Translations under genes and position numbers: made by a program
Notes under the pieces: model-generated
The model's input: the letters and a program-made list of their open reading frames with translations, nothing else
Database searches by the model: none
What the model was told of the DNA's origin: nothing
Source of the DNA: Sipunculus nudus
Taxonomy: Eukaryota; Annelida; Sipuncula; Golfingiida; Sipunculidae
DNA: 64,000 nucleotides
Assembly: GCA_026874595.1 (NCBI GenBank)
Contig: CM049311.1
Span: forward strand, 12,739,676 to 12,803,675
Reading direction: 5' to 3'
Shown: piece after piece, positions 11,293 to 22,169 of the stretch
Layout: each line of letters begins with the position of its first letter
Position numbering within the stretch: the stretch's first letter is position 1

Positions 11293-12343
11293 TTAGCTCA
11301 GTTGGCTGAAAGGCGTCCGTTTGTCCGTCTGTCCATCTAGCTGTCCGTCTGTCCGTTAACCAGGCACAAATCGTAACCGCTGGACCTGGAATCTTCTAAC
11401 TTTACATCGACGACAAATCTTGGAAACCAGGAATTAGGACTCTGTTACCCATATTCTTCGAGCTATGGGGCTCAAAAGTACCCCCCAGAATTATGGAAAA
11501 TTTGATACAAAAGAACAAGTATCTGAACAACTAATGCATTAATAACCATGATTCTTTGGATATTGATCAAGGAGTGTTTCTCGTTTCTGTAGACTGGTGG
11601 CGCCACCTGTACGTTTCAATTTTTTCTCTATTTTTGAGACCTTTAAAGATGCGATCATCTGTTTACAGAGCACAAGTTGTAATAACTGGACTTGATCTTG
11701 TATCTCGAAATCTAGGGAGGTGTCCTTGGTAGCCTAAAATTAGGTCTCTGTCACGCATATTGTCCGAACGATGGGGCTCAGAAGTACCCCCCAGAATAAT
11801 GGAAAAATTGATACAAATGCTCAAGTAATTGAACAACTAATGCATTGATCACCATGATTCTCTGCATGGATGTTGGTCATTGAATGTTTCATGAGTTTCA
11901 GGAGACTGGTGGCGCCACCTGTGTATTTTCAATTTTTTACGATTTTTTTTCCTCTGTTTCGTTACCTTTACAGATGTTGTTATCTGTTAATAGTGCAAAA
12001 TCGTAATGGCTGGACCAAGAATCTTTCAACTTGACATCCTTGAACGTTCATTAAAATTCTCCTTGCATACTTGTAAATATAGGTGTCTATAACTCATATT
12101 TTCCATCTTATGTGGGATGTTTGTGGACACAAGAAATAATACAAAAAGCAATTAAATTGCGAGATTCCTCAGGAATGGGTGAATGGGTTGTCATAATATT
12201 TGGTGTGCTTATGCGTCTTAATGAACTTAACCAAATTTGCATGAATGATGATGCCACCTAAATTATCTTAATTAGTTTCATATGCAAGGACATATTGTCA
12301 ACATGTCAGTTGGCTGAGCGTCATGACCCATGGGTCACTTGTT
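11293..12343 (+). mobile_element. Family A element, near-complete copy A2
   Basis: The 5' end is TTAGCTCAGTTGGCTGAAAG after a T run, followed by a GTCC/GTCT microsatellite (11311-11358). The body has three diverged ~250-base cores, each with 'GAGCTATGGGGCTCA.AAGTACCCCCCAGAAT' and 'AGACTGGTGGCGCCACCTGT'. The 3' end is CAGTTGGCTGAGCGTCA, then the perfect palindrome TGACCCATGGGTCA at 12324-12337 and CTTGTT at 12338-12343. It is abutted directly by family B copy B2. This is the best-bounded family A copy in the window, about 1.05 kb, with no coding capacity. Confidence 0.65.
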
Positions 12344-14290
12344 CAGCGAACCTGTGAGCTTATGCGATGGTGTGGTGTCGTCTGTCGTGCGTAGTCCGTC
12401 GTTTGTACTTTGACCCATACACTCGCGAAAACGGCAGGAGCTAGCATCACCAAACTTTTCGCAAAAAAACAGTCATCTAAAAAACTCCATGGAATTTTGC
12501 TCATTTTTTGCCTATCTGCCTTTACTTAGTTTTATAGGGGAAAAGCTATTAAAGCTTTATAAAATCTTCTTCTAACTGTCCAGCAAAATCATTCAATATT
12601 TTACAGAAATAATCCCTGAAGCAATCTTTCTCAGGTTTGTAAGAATGGTTCCAGTTCAGAGAATTTTGGCCGAGTTACAGGACGCTGAACTTGGTCATTT
12701 GACCATAAATAGGATACTATAATTACAAATTCATAAACGGCTCGAGCTATCATCACCAAATATAATTCAAATGTTGGTCACATGAGTACATGAGTCATAT
12801 TTGAAATTGAGGTATCGGTGGATCCACCTGCATTGATCTTTTCTGTACAGAGGTTATTGGTCATCTGTACATTAACCCATTATTTCTCAAAAATAACCTA
12901 TATATCTAAAATATCTAGCATCCCCAAATTTTATCCAAAAATATGTCACATATCAAATGCGCCATCTGCATTGACTTACATATTACGGAGGAAAAGCTAA
13001 AAAATCTTCTCCTCTGAAATCATTCAGCCAAATGATTTAATATTTCACAGAAATGATCCCAAAGACAAGCTCTCTCAAGTATGTTCAAATGGTTTTGGTT
13101 TGGTGAATTTTGGCCGAGTCACAGGAATTCGAAATTAGTCATTTAGCAAATAAGCATACAAACATAACAATCTAAGAATCAAAGGGAGCTAGGGTCACCA
13201 AATTTTGTGCAAATATTGGTCAGGTGGCTTATATTTAAAATTGCAGTTTTTGTGGCGCCACCTACATCGAGCTGATTTTTTACGGTCAGAAACCTTGTAA
13301 ATTTAGTCTCTCTCAAGTTAAAAATGTTTTATGTAAGCTGTATGGTTTTATTTTTCACAAGAATCTTCTAGGAAAGATTTTTAATTGTATAAAAATAGGT
13401 TAGTTTCATTGGTTTTTGGTAGAGCCAAAGAAAGCTTAAGTTGGTCTTGAGACCATTAGTAAGCCTATTTCAAATTGAGGGCTGCAAAAGTCTTCTTTTG
13501 CAAAACGGTTGTTTAAATTTTTGTTACATTGCACACACACAAATTGTAGGTTGCCTTTGTGCAAGTTTCCTTACTCAAGGCACAATTATTAGACCCTGAA
13601 ACAATGAAAGGACTGCATCTTTTATTATTCTAAACATTTTGATAAACAAAATCTGATGGATATGTCAGCTTGAAAAAAAGCATTTTAGCCAAAGTGTTTC
13701 AGTGTGTATAAACAGATTTACCAACAGGCCAAGGTAGTGTCTGTATTATGAATAGCTTGTCAGCCTGCCAACTATTCCAGATCTGGCAACAGGCCAAAGG
13801 TCAGTCGGGATCTAATTATAGCTTTGGCTGACTACCAACTATGTCAGATTATGCAACAGGTTAAAAGTTCACTTAGAGCAGGCCTGGTCAGCCCCGTTCA
13901 TCAGACTCAAGAAAAGTTTGATGTATTGGCCTGATATTTTGACCTGTCTATACGTCTTTGATGGCTTTCGCGTTCACAAGACCATTGTCGCAACTTACAA
14001 TGACTTTAGCACAGTGTATGTGCTTGCTTATATCTCCAGAGGGATTTGATATATCAGCCTGAAATTGGGCATATTCGTACATATCGGATAGCTTTGTCTT
14101 ATACAAGACTGGTGGCGCCAACTACAATAATGTTTGCACTGAGTTTGTCCATGAATATTTCTCAGGAGGGGTTTGATATATCATCCGGATATTAAGCATA
14201 TGTACTTGAAAAAAAATATTACTTGAAAATTAATGGTCCAGCATTGAAGCATTATACCTTGTGTATATCCCATTGCACAGGTTCGCATAA
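12344..14290 (+). mobile_element. Family B element, apparently full-length copy B2
   Basis: It begins with CAGCGAACCTGTGAGCTTAT, only bases after the A2 terminus. The sequence GCGAACCTGTG at 12346-12356 is repeated inverted as CACAGGTTCGC at 14276-14286, giving an 11-base terminal inverted repeat and a length of about 1.94 kb. The 5' part contains a GTCGT/GTCC-rich stretch. The middle holds diverged ~180-base cores, and the 3' part (13720-14140) matches 63290-63990. No open frame of note was seen. Copies B1 and B3 support it as a family. Confidence 0.6.
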
Positions 14291-15919
14291 GCCATATTAG
14301 GCCATATTTCTTGCTGAGAACCTTATGTAGTTAAAAGTGAAAAGTACCCCATGAACAGTAAGAAATTACATGTTAATTTTGCCTGAGAAATTTGCAAATC
14401 TATCTGTACAGTCCGCGGGGAGAAATTTTCGGGGAAATCCTCACGGTGTTGCCGATCTGTCCTTTACTTTCCTATACGTATTACGTATGTTTTGCACGGG
14501 GAGTATAAAATGAACAAAGCACTAGCCTTCCAATATCTTTAAAAAAAATTCAGGAAAGGGGAGATTTAATTATTTATAACAAAGTTTACCAGGATGGCCT
14601 ATTCAGCTCAATTGTTCGACTTTTAGTAGAGTTTTGAGCTCAGTGTACATTTCTGTCGTATATTCATAAAGGCGGATCATCGACATACATATGTATTTTT
14701 TTAATGTGATATGGTGAATACATAGAGTATATACATAAATACATTATGCAAAAGAATGTACATGCAATAAGGGTTAAGATAAAGATAATAGTAGACTTTG
14801 CAATAAACTAAAATTATAATATACTGCATATCCAAATCACAATAATATAATACGAAGACAAATTTGAACTAAGAATACATCTAATTTTAAAATAATCTGT
14901 TGCTCTCATCGGACCCTTATATATCACTTAAAATAACCAGTACCTTCGGGGCTTTATCATGTTCAAGTCCCAGAGATATTGAAGCTTTATGTTGATGTTT
15001 TTCTCTGGACCACGGTTTCTGTACCTGATAAAATGTTTTGTATATCGTGCTGTTTGTCCAACCATCAAAGTCTCTTACATATAGGCGTTTAATACTGGCC
15101 AACCGGTTTTTGCGGAAGTATGAATAGGAACATGATTTTAATAACCAGTTTCACCTTCATGATGTAGGTAATTCCTTTTGTTTAACGGTTCTGTATCTTT
15201 TTTATAAGAATAACAAATTAAAAATGTAAAAAATGCGAAACATAAAGAATAGGCGTATATATCAAAATATTTATCAGCTAAAAACGGAATTGAGGTTATT
15301 TAACATGCATCCGGATTTCGTCCGCGAAGGCAGCCACTCTTCAGATAATCCCATATTACTTACATATTCAAACTCCGCATGCGGGAACTGCGAGGGCAAC
15401 CGCACAGATAAAAAGGACGTCTTGTTTCAGCAGGGCTAATTAAAAGACTCCTGCTTTTGTTAGCTCAGCCACAGATCAAAGATGACAAGCAGCACCTGAC
15501 AGTCATCATCAGCCTGTAGCAGCAACGCCTCACTGTGGACAGTTCTCTGAGGGATCTGTATTTTTATCATCGAACTGAAAATCTAGTGTGATTTTACGGT
15601 CAGGGACCCTAGATAATAATATTAAATTTAAAAAATGGATATAAAATCCCGACATTTGAATTCTTAATAATCATATGGACACCAACAGGCCGTGACATGA
15701 TATTTAAAAAAAAGGGAATACACCTGCAGAACAGAATTGCAGGAATCCGATCACAAATCATTTCCTTTTAGGGTAATTTAAGATTACCATTATTTTGATT
15801 CCTTAACAAAAATGTAATGATAGAAATTGTTTTGCGCAGATACGGTAACTCTAAGAAAAAGGTGAACTTTTTGGCAATATCGGAGCATGACACCAGTTGC
15901 CGCACTGTGACACAGGATC
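14291..15919. other. Intergenic sequence with a GC-richer patch near 15290-15560
   Basis: Mostly AT-rich. Between about 15300 and 15560 CpG and GC content rise and an ATG frame (15304-15438) is open on +, but no splice context or family supports it. It could be regulatory DNA or an unrecognised exon. Confidence 0.3.
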
Positions 15920-15940
15920 GTCAGCTGAGCGTCATGACCC
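15920..15940 (+). repeat. Isolated family A 3'-end fragment
   Basis: The string CGTCAGCTGAGCGTCATGAC followed by CC matches the family A 3' terminus exactly, but the second half of the palindrome and the CTTGTT tail are absent, and no family A body lies upstream. It is a truncated or recombined remnant. Confidence 0.45.
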
Positions 15941-16451
15941 GGCCGTAACCATCTGTAATCTGAATGCATGCCTCTCCCCTGCATATATACCATCTTGCTA
16001 ACAACCCCACACAAAGACATACATATAACTGGATTCAGGCCAAATTGAGCTTCAAGAATAGTTTCATTCAGAATTGTTCTTATTGACACATGCATCCACT
16101 GCACTTCAAGCCATATTGAAGGAAGTTCTCTGTAGAATAATTTGTCTAAAAAGGGAAAGTACGTTACGATCCCGCTGGGATTGCAATGTCCATTATGTAC
16201 TTTTCAATAGGCAGTACAGTTTCGAATTGCCATGCTTTTCGAAAAAGAAATGTTATTGGTGTTAACCACTTAGTTACTTTTTTATAGGCAGTACAAATAT
16301 GCTTCAAAGCTATCGGGCATAATATATTAGAATTCTCATGAAAGACACCAGCGTCAGAATGGAATACAAGAAGCCTTTATACAGAATGTATGACGTGCCC
16401 TAGGACTGAGAGAGTTCCAGCACTCATCACTAATTCATCTTCAAATAATTT

Positions 16452-16799
16452 CTACAGTTTATCTGAGATCATGGAAGATGCTAAGCAGTACGAATGACCT
16501 TCTTTCCGCTTTATACCATTTAATAATACAATAAAATTTATTTGATCAAACCACGTTTTGTCAGCTTTGTTAATGTTAGTAACTGACAGACCATTAACAT
16601 GACTGTCAGCCGTGTCAAGGCGTCGCCTAGGTGATTCGCGTGGTGTGTGCGATATCCTTATTGAGGCACTAAATACACTTGACAAATTTGAAGCGCTCGT
16701 TTTATTCTCACTGTCAGTTATCTGAATACCCATAACCATAAGCCGTCCTTTTTGATACGCGATACCGAGAGATGTTGACCTTTCCATTGACGCGATCAT
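16452..16799 (-). CDS. Candidate exon or short gene, 115 codons, unrecognised
   Basis: An ATG-initiated frame of 115 codons ending in TAA, in a patch less AT-rich than its surroundings. The predicted peptide is Ser/Arg-rich in the middle (HTPRESPRRRLDTADSH), with no signal peptide, membrane segment or known motif. It could be a first exon whose donor I cannot place, or chance. No AATAAA was seen close downstream. About 1.5 kb separates it from the GPCR on the same strand, too far and too unlike to be its exon. Confidence 0.25.
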   Translation of the reverse strand: MIASMERSTSLGIAYQKGRLMVMGIQITDSENKTSASNLSSVFSASIRISHTPRESPRRRLDTADSHVNGLSVTNINKADKTWFDQINFIVLLNGIKRKEGHSYCLASSMISDKL

Positions 16800-17963
16800 T
16801 CACGGCTTCTTCCTTGAATAAAGTATAAAGAATAAACTGTTACTGTCAAATTATCGGGAGAAACGGAATATTTTTCCTGCTTGACATTGAACAAAACGCC
16901 GCTCTTTAAATAGAAGTCAGGTTTAAAAAAAAAACTAATAAAATAATAGCAAACTTAAGGTGCTTTCAAGAATCCGTTGATCGAAACAAGTTGTTTGATT
17001 ACTTATGAAATAAATTGTTATTAAGTTTTGACGTGTTATTATATAATTTACCTCAAGATGTTATGTAAGAAAATACAGATCAACCATGTACTATCAATAT
17101 CTTATCTTCCTAATGGGAGAAAGAGGGGGGGGGGGGTATATTGTTAAAAATAGACAGGGGAATGAAAAGATTGGCAGTAGATTACTTTGACTTTGATATT
17201 TCAAGAGAGCTGTAATCGTTTACACTATCATATTAAATAGCCCGTAGAGATTACAATTTTGATTACTATAAAGTAACATGCAGTCATATAAGACCGCACC
17301 TTTAAATGCAAGAATCGATTTTGGTGTACCATGTGCAAGTATACAAGCTTGAGCCGGATGATTTATGTAGTGACAAAGCTCATGTTCTCTGGATATATTT
17401 TTTTGTTATTCCATCTTTTACCATGTTTCAATTATCCAGTGTGCGTTCACTGTTAAAAACAATTATTATTATACGATCCACCTGTAGATATAAGATTTGG
17501 ATGAAAGATATGATACACAGAGAGGTTTAGATGTTCTGTACCTTTTCTAAGCTTTAATATACATTTGCTTTTTAGGCGACTTCCTTTGGTTAAATTGAGC
17601 TAGCAAATATCTCACAAGTAAATTTTGCATTTGTTTTAACCAGATATTTTTTAAGACAAGTGGACAACTATGCATTTATTGACGTCACAGGGGAAAAAAT
17701 ATGGTACATAGAAAATACCGACTGGGATTTAGATACAGACCTGCATACCCGAACTTCTGTATATAAGCTGCCTCCCTCGACTTATGTATATTGTTCATTA
17801 TATTACTAAAACTTGCGCAGTTTTTTTTTTTTCCTTCTTTTTCACAAAACTTCACAATGAGCAAATCAATATATTCTTAATAAAAACTGTGTCTGTCACA
17901 TCGGGAAGGAACTAGTCAATCTATTCACAGAGGAGTATTTAAATGTTCCCGCGGTACGATTGC
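16800..17963. other. AT-rich intergenic sequence
   Basis: It contains A, T and G homopolymer runs (G run near 17126-17137, T run near 17820-17832). Nothing coding was recognised. Confidence 0.4.
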
Positions 17964-17969
17964 TTTATT
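17964..17969 (-). other. Possible polyadenylation signal of the GPCR gene
   Basis: TTTATT on + reads AATAAA on -, about 245 bases downstream of the GPCR stop codon. It is the closest canonical hexamer noticed downstream of that gene. Confidence 0.35.
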
Positions 17970-18211
17970 GTGATCCGCTTAAACTTACCCTGTCTTCTAA
18001 CAGGCCAAACTGTGTTACGTATTTTTTTTTCTGCGCAAGCACTAACGATTCTCAAAGGCACCAGTTCTTTTTTTTTTTTCATTTTTTTTTCATCTGGCCA
18101 ATCGTCTGATATATCTTGGCAGTTATTTTCATGCATAGTCATTGCAGCTTGTTCATCTCAAATTACAGTAATCTTTGGGAAAATGCGATAAACATAATTT
18201 GGTGGTTTTGG

Positions 18212-19261
18212 TTAGGCCCTAATAGATATGTTCTGAACGACTGAAGACTGTCCAATACCAACCCTGTTCTTGTTACAACAACACGTGAGCAAACGAGTCA
18301 GCTCGTGCCGAAATTTTTTCGCACTTAAACAGTAAAAGAAGAAGTTAAAAGCATGGTTACAGTATGCTAGAGAATCTACACACGCCGACACGAGAGCGAA
18401 CCGTTCCTCATCTTCAGCGGTGAACACCCAATATGGCCGACTGATTATCACTGAGATGCCTGGGATTATCAGTATCAAAAACGCGAACGATATGGACAGA
18501 AGCATCAGTGTGGTGGCCGAGTTAGATTTTCCCGCCTCGTTTTGGGTCGTCTGCTGTTTTCCCGTCATCTGTTTTCTCTTTTTGTTGATCATGCGCAGTT
18601 GCACCAGAATCAGAACATTAAACACAAAAACTGCCGCCATCGGAATAAATGCGTACAACGTGAACGCAATCCACGGTCTAATAAAACTCTCAAAGTTCTC
18701 ATACTCAGAGGTGGGAAAACCACAATGGTTGACTCTGATCACACCGTTGACTTCCTTTGTCTGAGTCCCTCGTGTCCAGAAAAGATGGAAATTTTTTGCA
18801 ACACCCAGCACGCAGACAATCCCGACAGCTATCAGAGCACGTTTCGGGGTGCACAGAGTCTTGGCTTTGAGGGGAAACCAAACCGCGATGAATCTGTCCA
18901 CGGTAACCACGAGAAGGATCCAAATGGCAATATCAGATGTCGTGAAAATGACAAAGATATTAAAACGGCATGCCCAAGGGTTTAGGGCAGTAATGTCTAT
19001 GCCGTGAAAGGCATACAGTACAACTGGAAGTAACCCCGCGTATATGGTAAAAGTATCCCCCACGGCCAACACACATAGATACACTGATGTTGAACTGTCA
19101 CGCAGATTTCTCCGTCGCATCACCATGAAACTGAGCACGTTGCCAACGGATCCGACGATTAAGATTATTATGGATGCCGTTACTCGAATCTTCATAGGTG
19201 TTGACATTCCAACGTCCGTCTGGTCCTGGGATATTGTCGTAACAGATGTTGTTCCCACCAT
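18212..19261 (-). CDS. Class A (rhodopsin-family) GPCR, FMRFamide-receptor/GPR139-like, single exon
   Basis: A 349-residue seven-helix plasma-membrane receptor, probably for a neuropeptide (inference). I start at the ATG at 19261: context is good (A at -3, G at +4) and an in-frame TAG lies upstream at about 19304-19306. A GTG 24 bases upstream also keeps the frame open but is not a credible start. With this numbering: TM1 has GN (Asn41); TM2 has LAVGD (Asp69); Cys98 and Cys180 can form the ECL1/TM3-ECL2 disulfide; TM3 ends in Asp-Arg-Phe at 122-124 instead of DRY, followed by IAVWFPLKAK; TM6 keeps a proline (267) but has no CWxP; TM7 has NHAFNFFFY at 302-310, so NPxxY lacks its Pro; and a Cys triplet at 327-329 could be palmitoylated. 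No N-glycosylation sequon is in the short N-terminus. Length and helix spacing are normal, so it looks intact. Ligand and coupling cannot be read from sequence. Confidence 0.88.
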   Translation of the reverse strand: MVGTTSVTTISQDQTDVGMSTPMKIRVTASIIILIVGSVGNVLSFMVMRRRNLRDSSTSVYLCVLAVGDTFTIYAGLLPVVLYAFHGIDITALNPWACRFNIFVIFTTSDIAIWILLVVTVDRFIAVWFPLKAKTLCTPKRALIAVGIVCVLGVAKNFHLFWTRGTQTKEVNGVIRVNHCGFPTSEYENFESFIRPWIAFTLYAFIPMAAVFVFNVLILVQLRMINKKRKQMTGKQQTTQNEAGKSNSATTLMLLSISFAFLILIIPGISVIISRPYWVFTAEDEERFALVSACVDSLAYCNHAFNFFFYCLSAKKFRHELTRLLTCCCNKNRVGIGQSSVVQNISIRA

Positions 19262-22035
19262 AATCAAATATCCCTTAACCTTCACTTCCGTTAGATGGAT
19301 AAACTAAATTTAAGCACATGTGGCAACAGGCTTTCATCTATGAAAATATTGCGACAACTCGTAAATAAAATTTTAGGATTTGCGATAATTATAAATTGTT
19401 CCTCATAACTTTTCTCATTTTTCCATCAGTCTGTGATCAGTGTCCTTCCTGTGTCAGTTGATTGACTGTGGCAAAAGGATGTAGCACTTGATTCATTAAT
19501 GCCACCCTTTCGTACATTAGAAAATCCGAGAAAATGAAGAAGACCATTACATTTCAGTTATTGTTACACGTTGAAGACAATTAAGCGTTCTACTCTTTCA
19601 TATTTATTATTTCTAATACTTCTGTTCAAGTGCTTTCTCATGGATTGAAGTTTTGGCACATTTACATTGTTCTGCCACACACGGCATGCACGATCCAGAC
19701 AAGTACAGATCGAAATAAATCTCATATATATTTGCGCTATAACGTTACACGTCGTTCGCAATCTGACATTTAGTGTAAATTAATCATTTTTTTGTAACAG
19801 CTTGCTGATTCTTACCGGGAAGTCTCTTATTTATGGGAGTCCCAGCACGTGCGCGCGGTACAAGCAACTCAGAGCAGACGGTCGGGAACATCTATGATCC
19901 AACGGCTACCGGTGAAGTTATGCCTCTGTTTGCACTTTCCCATAGTTTAACAATGGTTTACCCAAACCTAACGACACATAATGACACATCAGGGTCGAGT
20001 AGACCTTTATATAGCGGGGCTCATGTACCATCCCATGTTCTCAATCAATATTGAACTCGGGAATGACTGCCTAGGTTAATGGTCCAATGCATGGCTGCAC
20101 TGTTTATTGAACCACTTAGCATTCAGCCCTGTGCTTAATGGCTGGAATTACATGAAGCGAAGAACAGCACAGTCCACACCTGAGGTGGTATGAATTCCCG
20201 AATTGCAAAATCTGTTTAATAATTTAGATTTAGATACGAAATGTTCGCTTTGCTTGAAGGTTCTTCACTGCCCGCTTTTTGTGACACGACGGACGTCACA
20301 ATGGGATGTGGTGCTAACTTTCTAATTACTAAGTAGGCCTATATATTCAACCATCAATTGGTACGGTACAAGTTCGCATGCTTTGGATTGTCAAAAAAAT
20401 AAGATCTATTAGATATTTAGACTCGAGCCTAATTGAACAGAAAGAAACAACTTAAGTCAGGTTTAAATGTAAAGTACTAATGTAACGTACAACAAATACA
20501 GATTGATTATTAAATCACTTTCATTAATTGTTGATTAAAGAAATAGATGGAGAAAGTGTGTTTCCACGATAATTCGTAGTTTTTACAATTGACCATCGGC
20601 ACATACATAAACAATGATGTGTATCACCACAGAGTAGATGCTTATATTTAGCATAGGAAATTTTAATAATTAATCTTGATCAGCAAAATGTCCTTAATCC
20701 TTTAATAAAAACTATATCTACTGCAATTATTATCTTATACCTTTAGCTTACTGTATTCTATATTGTATTCGCTTGGTCATAAACGCAATCAAAACGGGAG
20801 GGAAAATAAAAAAAAACATTCCATATTATTTACGGTTGAGACCAAAAAGTCATTACAAGCTGACGATGACGCAACAATGAACAAAGTTCATTCAGGACAA
20901 GTTGGGCATTTGTTCCATGATGCATCTATTTCATTTCCTTTGTTCCTGCATTAGTGCACCTGATCATTACATGAACCGAGTTCAAAGACTGCGACCATCA
21001 ACTTGACAAGAATTTTTTCCCTCCGCTCATTATACTGACAGTCTGTGATTAACTGAATATATCAAACATAGGATCAAAGTGAGGCACACTTAAAATGGAA
21101 TAAAAAGGGAGTTTCATATTTAATAACCAACTGAAGTTTAAAATCCTGTTCGTTGATCTATATTACAATTGATTGGTTCCCCCAGAAGAATAAATCAAAA
21201 CCCCATAGGACTTAATCGCCACTGTAAAGTTGCGATTCAAAATCTTCATTAAAATTCATGACTGGTAACTTGGTGTGTTGTTTAATGGTTTGGTGGCAAG
21301 GGTTAAAAAGTGGACTCTCCAGATTTGACTCTGGTTGATTCAGATAGGTTGACCATAATATTATACGAGAGTCAAACTTCTACCTGCTGTAAAGGTTGTT
21401 GTTTCTTAAAATGGCTTCCGCAATGAATAAATTTGAACAGTTGTAATTGATGATTCCGAAAATTGTCATGTAATGGATTTTTTTAATAAAACACTTAATA
21501 AAATAATGCTTTAACTTTTAATCAAAGGAGATAAAAAATCAATTTTATGTCTCACTCATATATGTTACTTCAATTCTGAGTAAATTAGAAAATGGTCAAT
21601 ATCAGCATTTAAGTCTAAAATAAAAGGTTAAACCAGAATTTTTCGAAGCGTCTACCTCCTCCATAGCAAGAAATCCAATTCCAGATTATCCTTTTATCCT
21701 GATCCACACCAAAAATTACCCTCAATAGCTAAATAGCCAAATGCAACTTTAATGGGTCGCTATAGCAGAGCCCCATACTTTGGACACAGCCGCACTGGCG
21801 AATTAAGCTTGCCAGTGCATGAGAACGTGTTGGAAGCGACACGACTTTGTGTATAATGCTCTTGTACTGGTTGGGATATACAGGTATTTAAATTCAGTCT
21901 TGTTAATTTAACTTACAAATAAAAATGTAAAGAATAAGATACGATTTAATGGAGGCATTCCTATTAAAACTTCGTTTTACATGGATCATACAAATAGCTA
22001 TTATAATCATTACGAGGTACTCTCAATGGCGCAGG
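19262..22035. other. Intergenic sequence upstream of the GPCR
   Basis: The GPCR promoter should lie just above 19261, but no TATA box or initiator stands out. A GC-richer patch near 19820-20060 has an open + frame without family or splice support. The rest is AT-rich. Confidence 0.35.
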
Positions 22036-22039
22036 TGGC

Positions 22040-22165
22040 TTTCGGCAGTGTCTAGAGGCGGAGGAAACCGAATATATCAACCGGCGTTGGACGGGCCGCT
22101 ACAACCAACTCATAGCCACACGTGTACGCCAGGGATCGAACCCGGAGAGGACCGAGCGTTTTTTC
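22040..22165 (-). repeat. SINE-like fragment with a pol III B-box-like string
   Basis: On - the string CCGGGTTCGATCCCTGG at about 22133-22149 fits a B box, and the segment GGTTTCCTCCGCCTCTAGAC (complement of 22050-22073) recurs as GGTTTCCTCCGCCGCCAGGC on + at 22902-22921. No A box was found at the proper distance, so this is at best a truncated tRNA-derived SINE or another dispersed repeat. Confidence 0.35.
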
Positions 22166-22169
22166 TCTT

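Noticed and set aside
19262-19285. Upstream GTG start giving a 357-residue GPCR
   Set aside because: The first codon is GTG, not used as a normal start in animals; the ATG at 19261 has a good context and an in-frame stop lies just upstream of the GTG.
18420-19307. Open frames on + and - overlapping the GPCR
   Set aside because: They are shadows of the receptor gene; none has a recognisable product.
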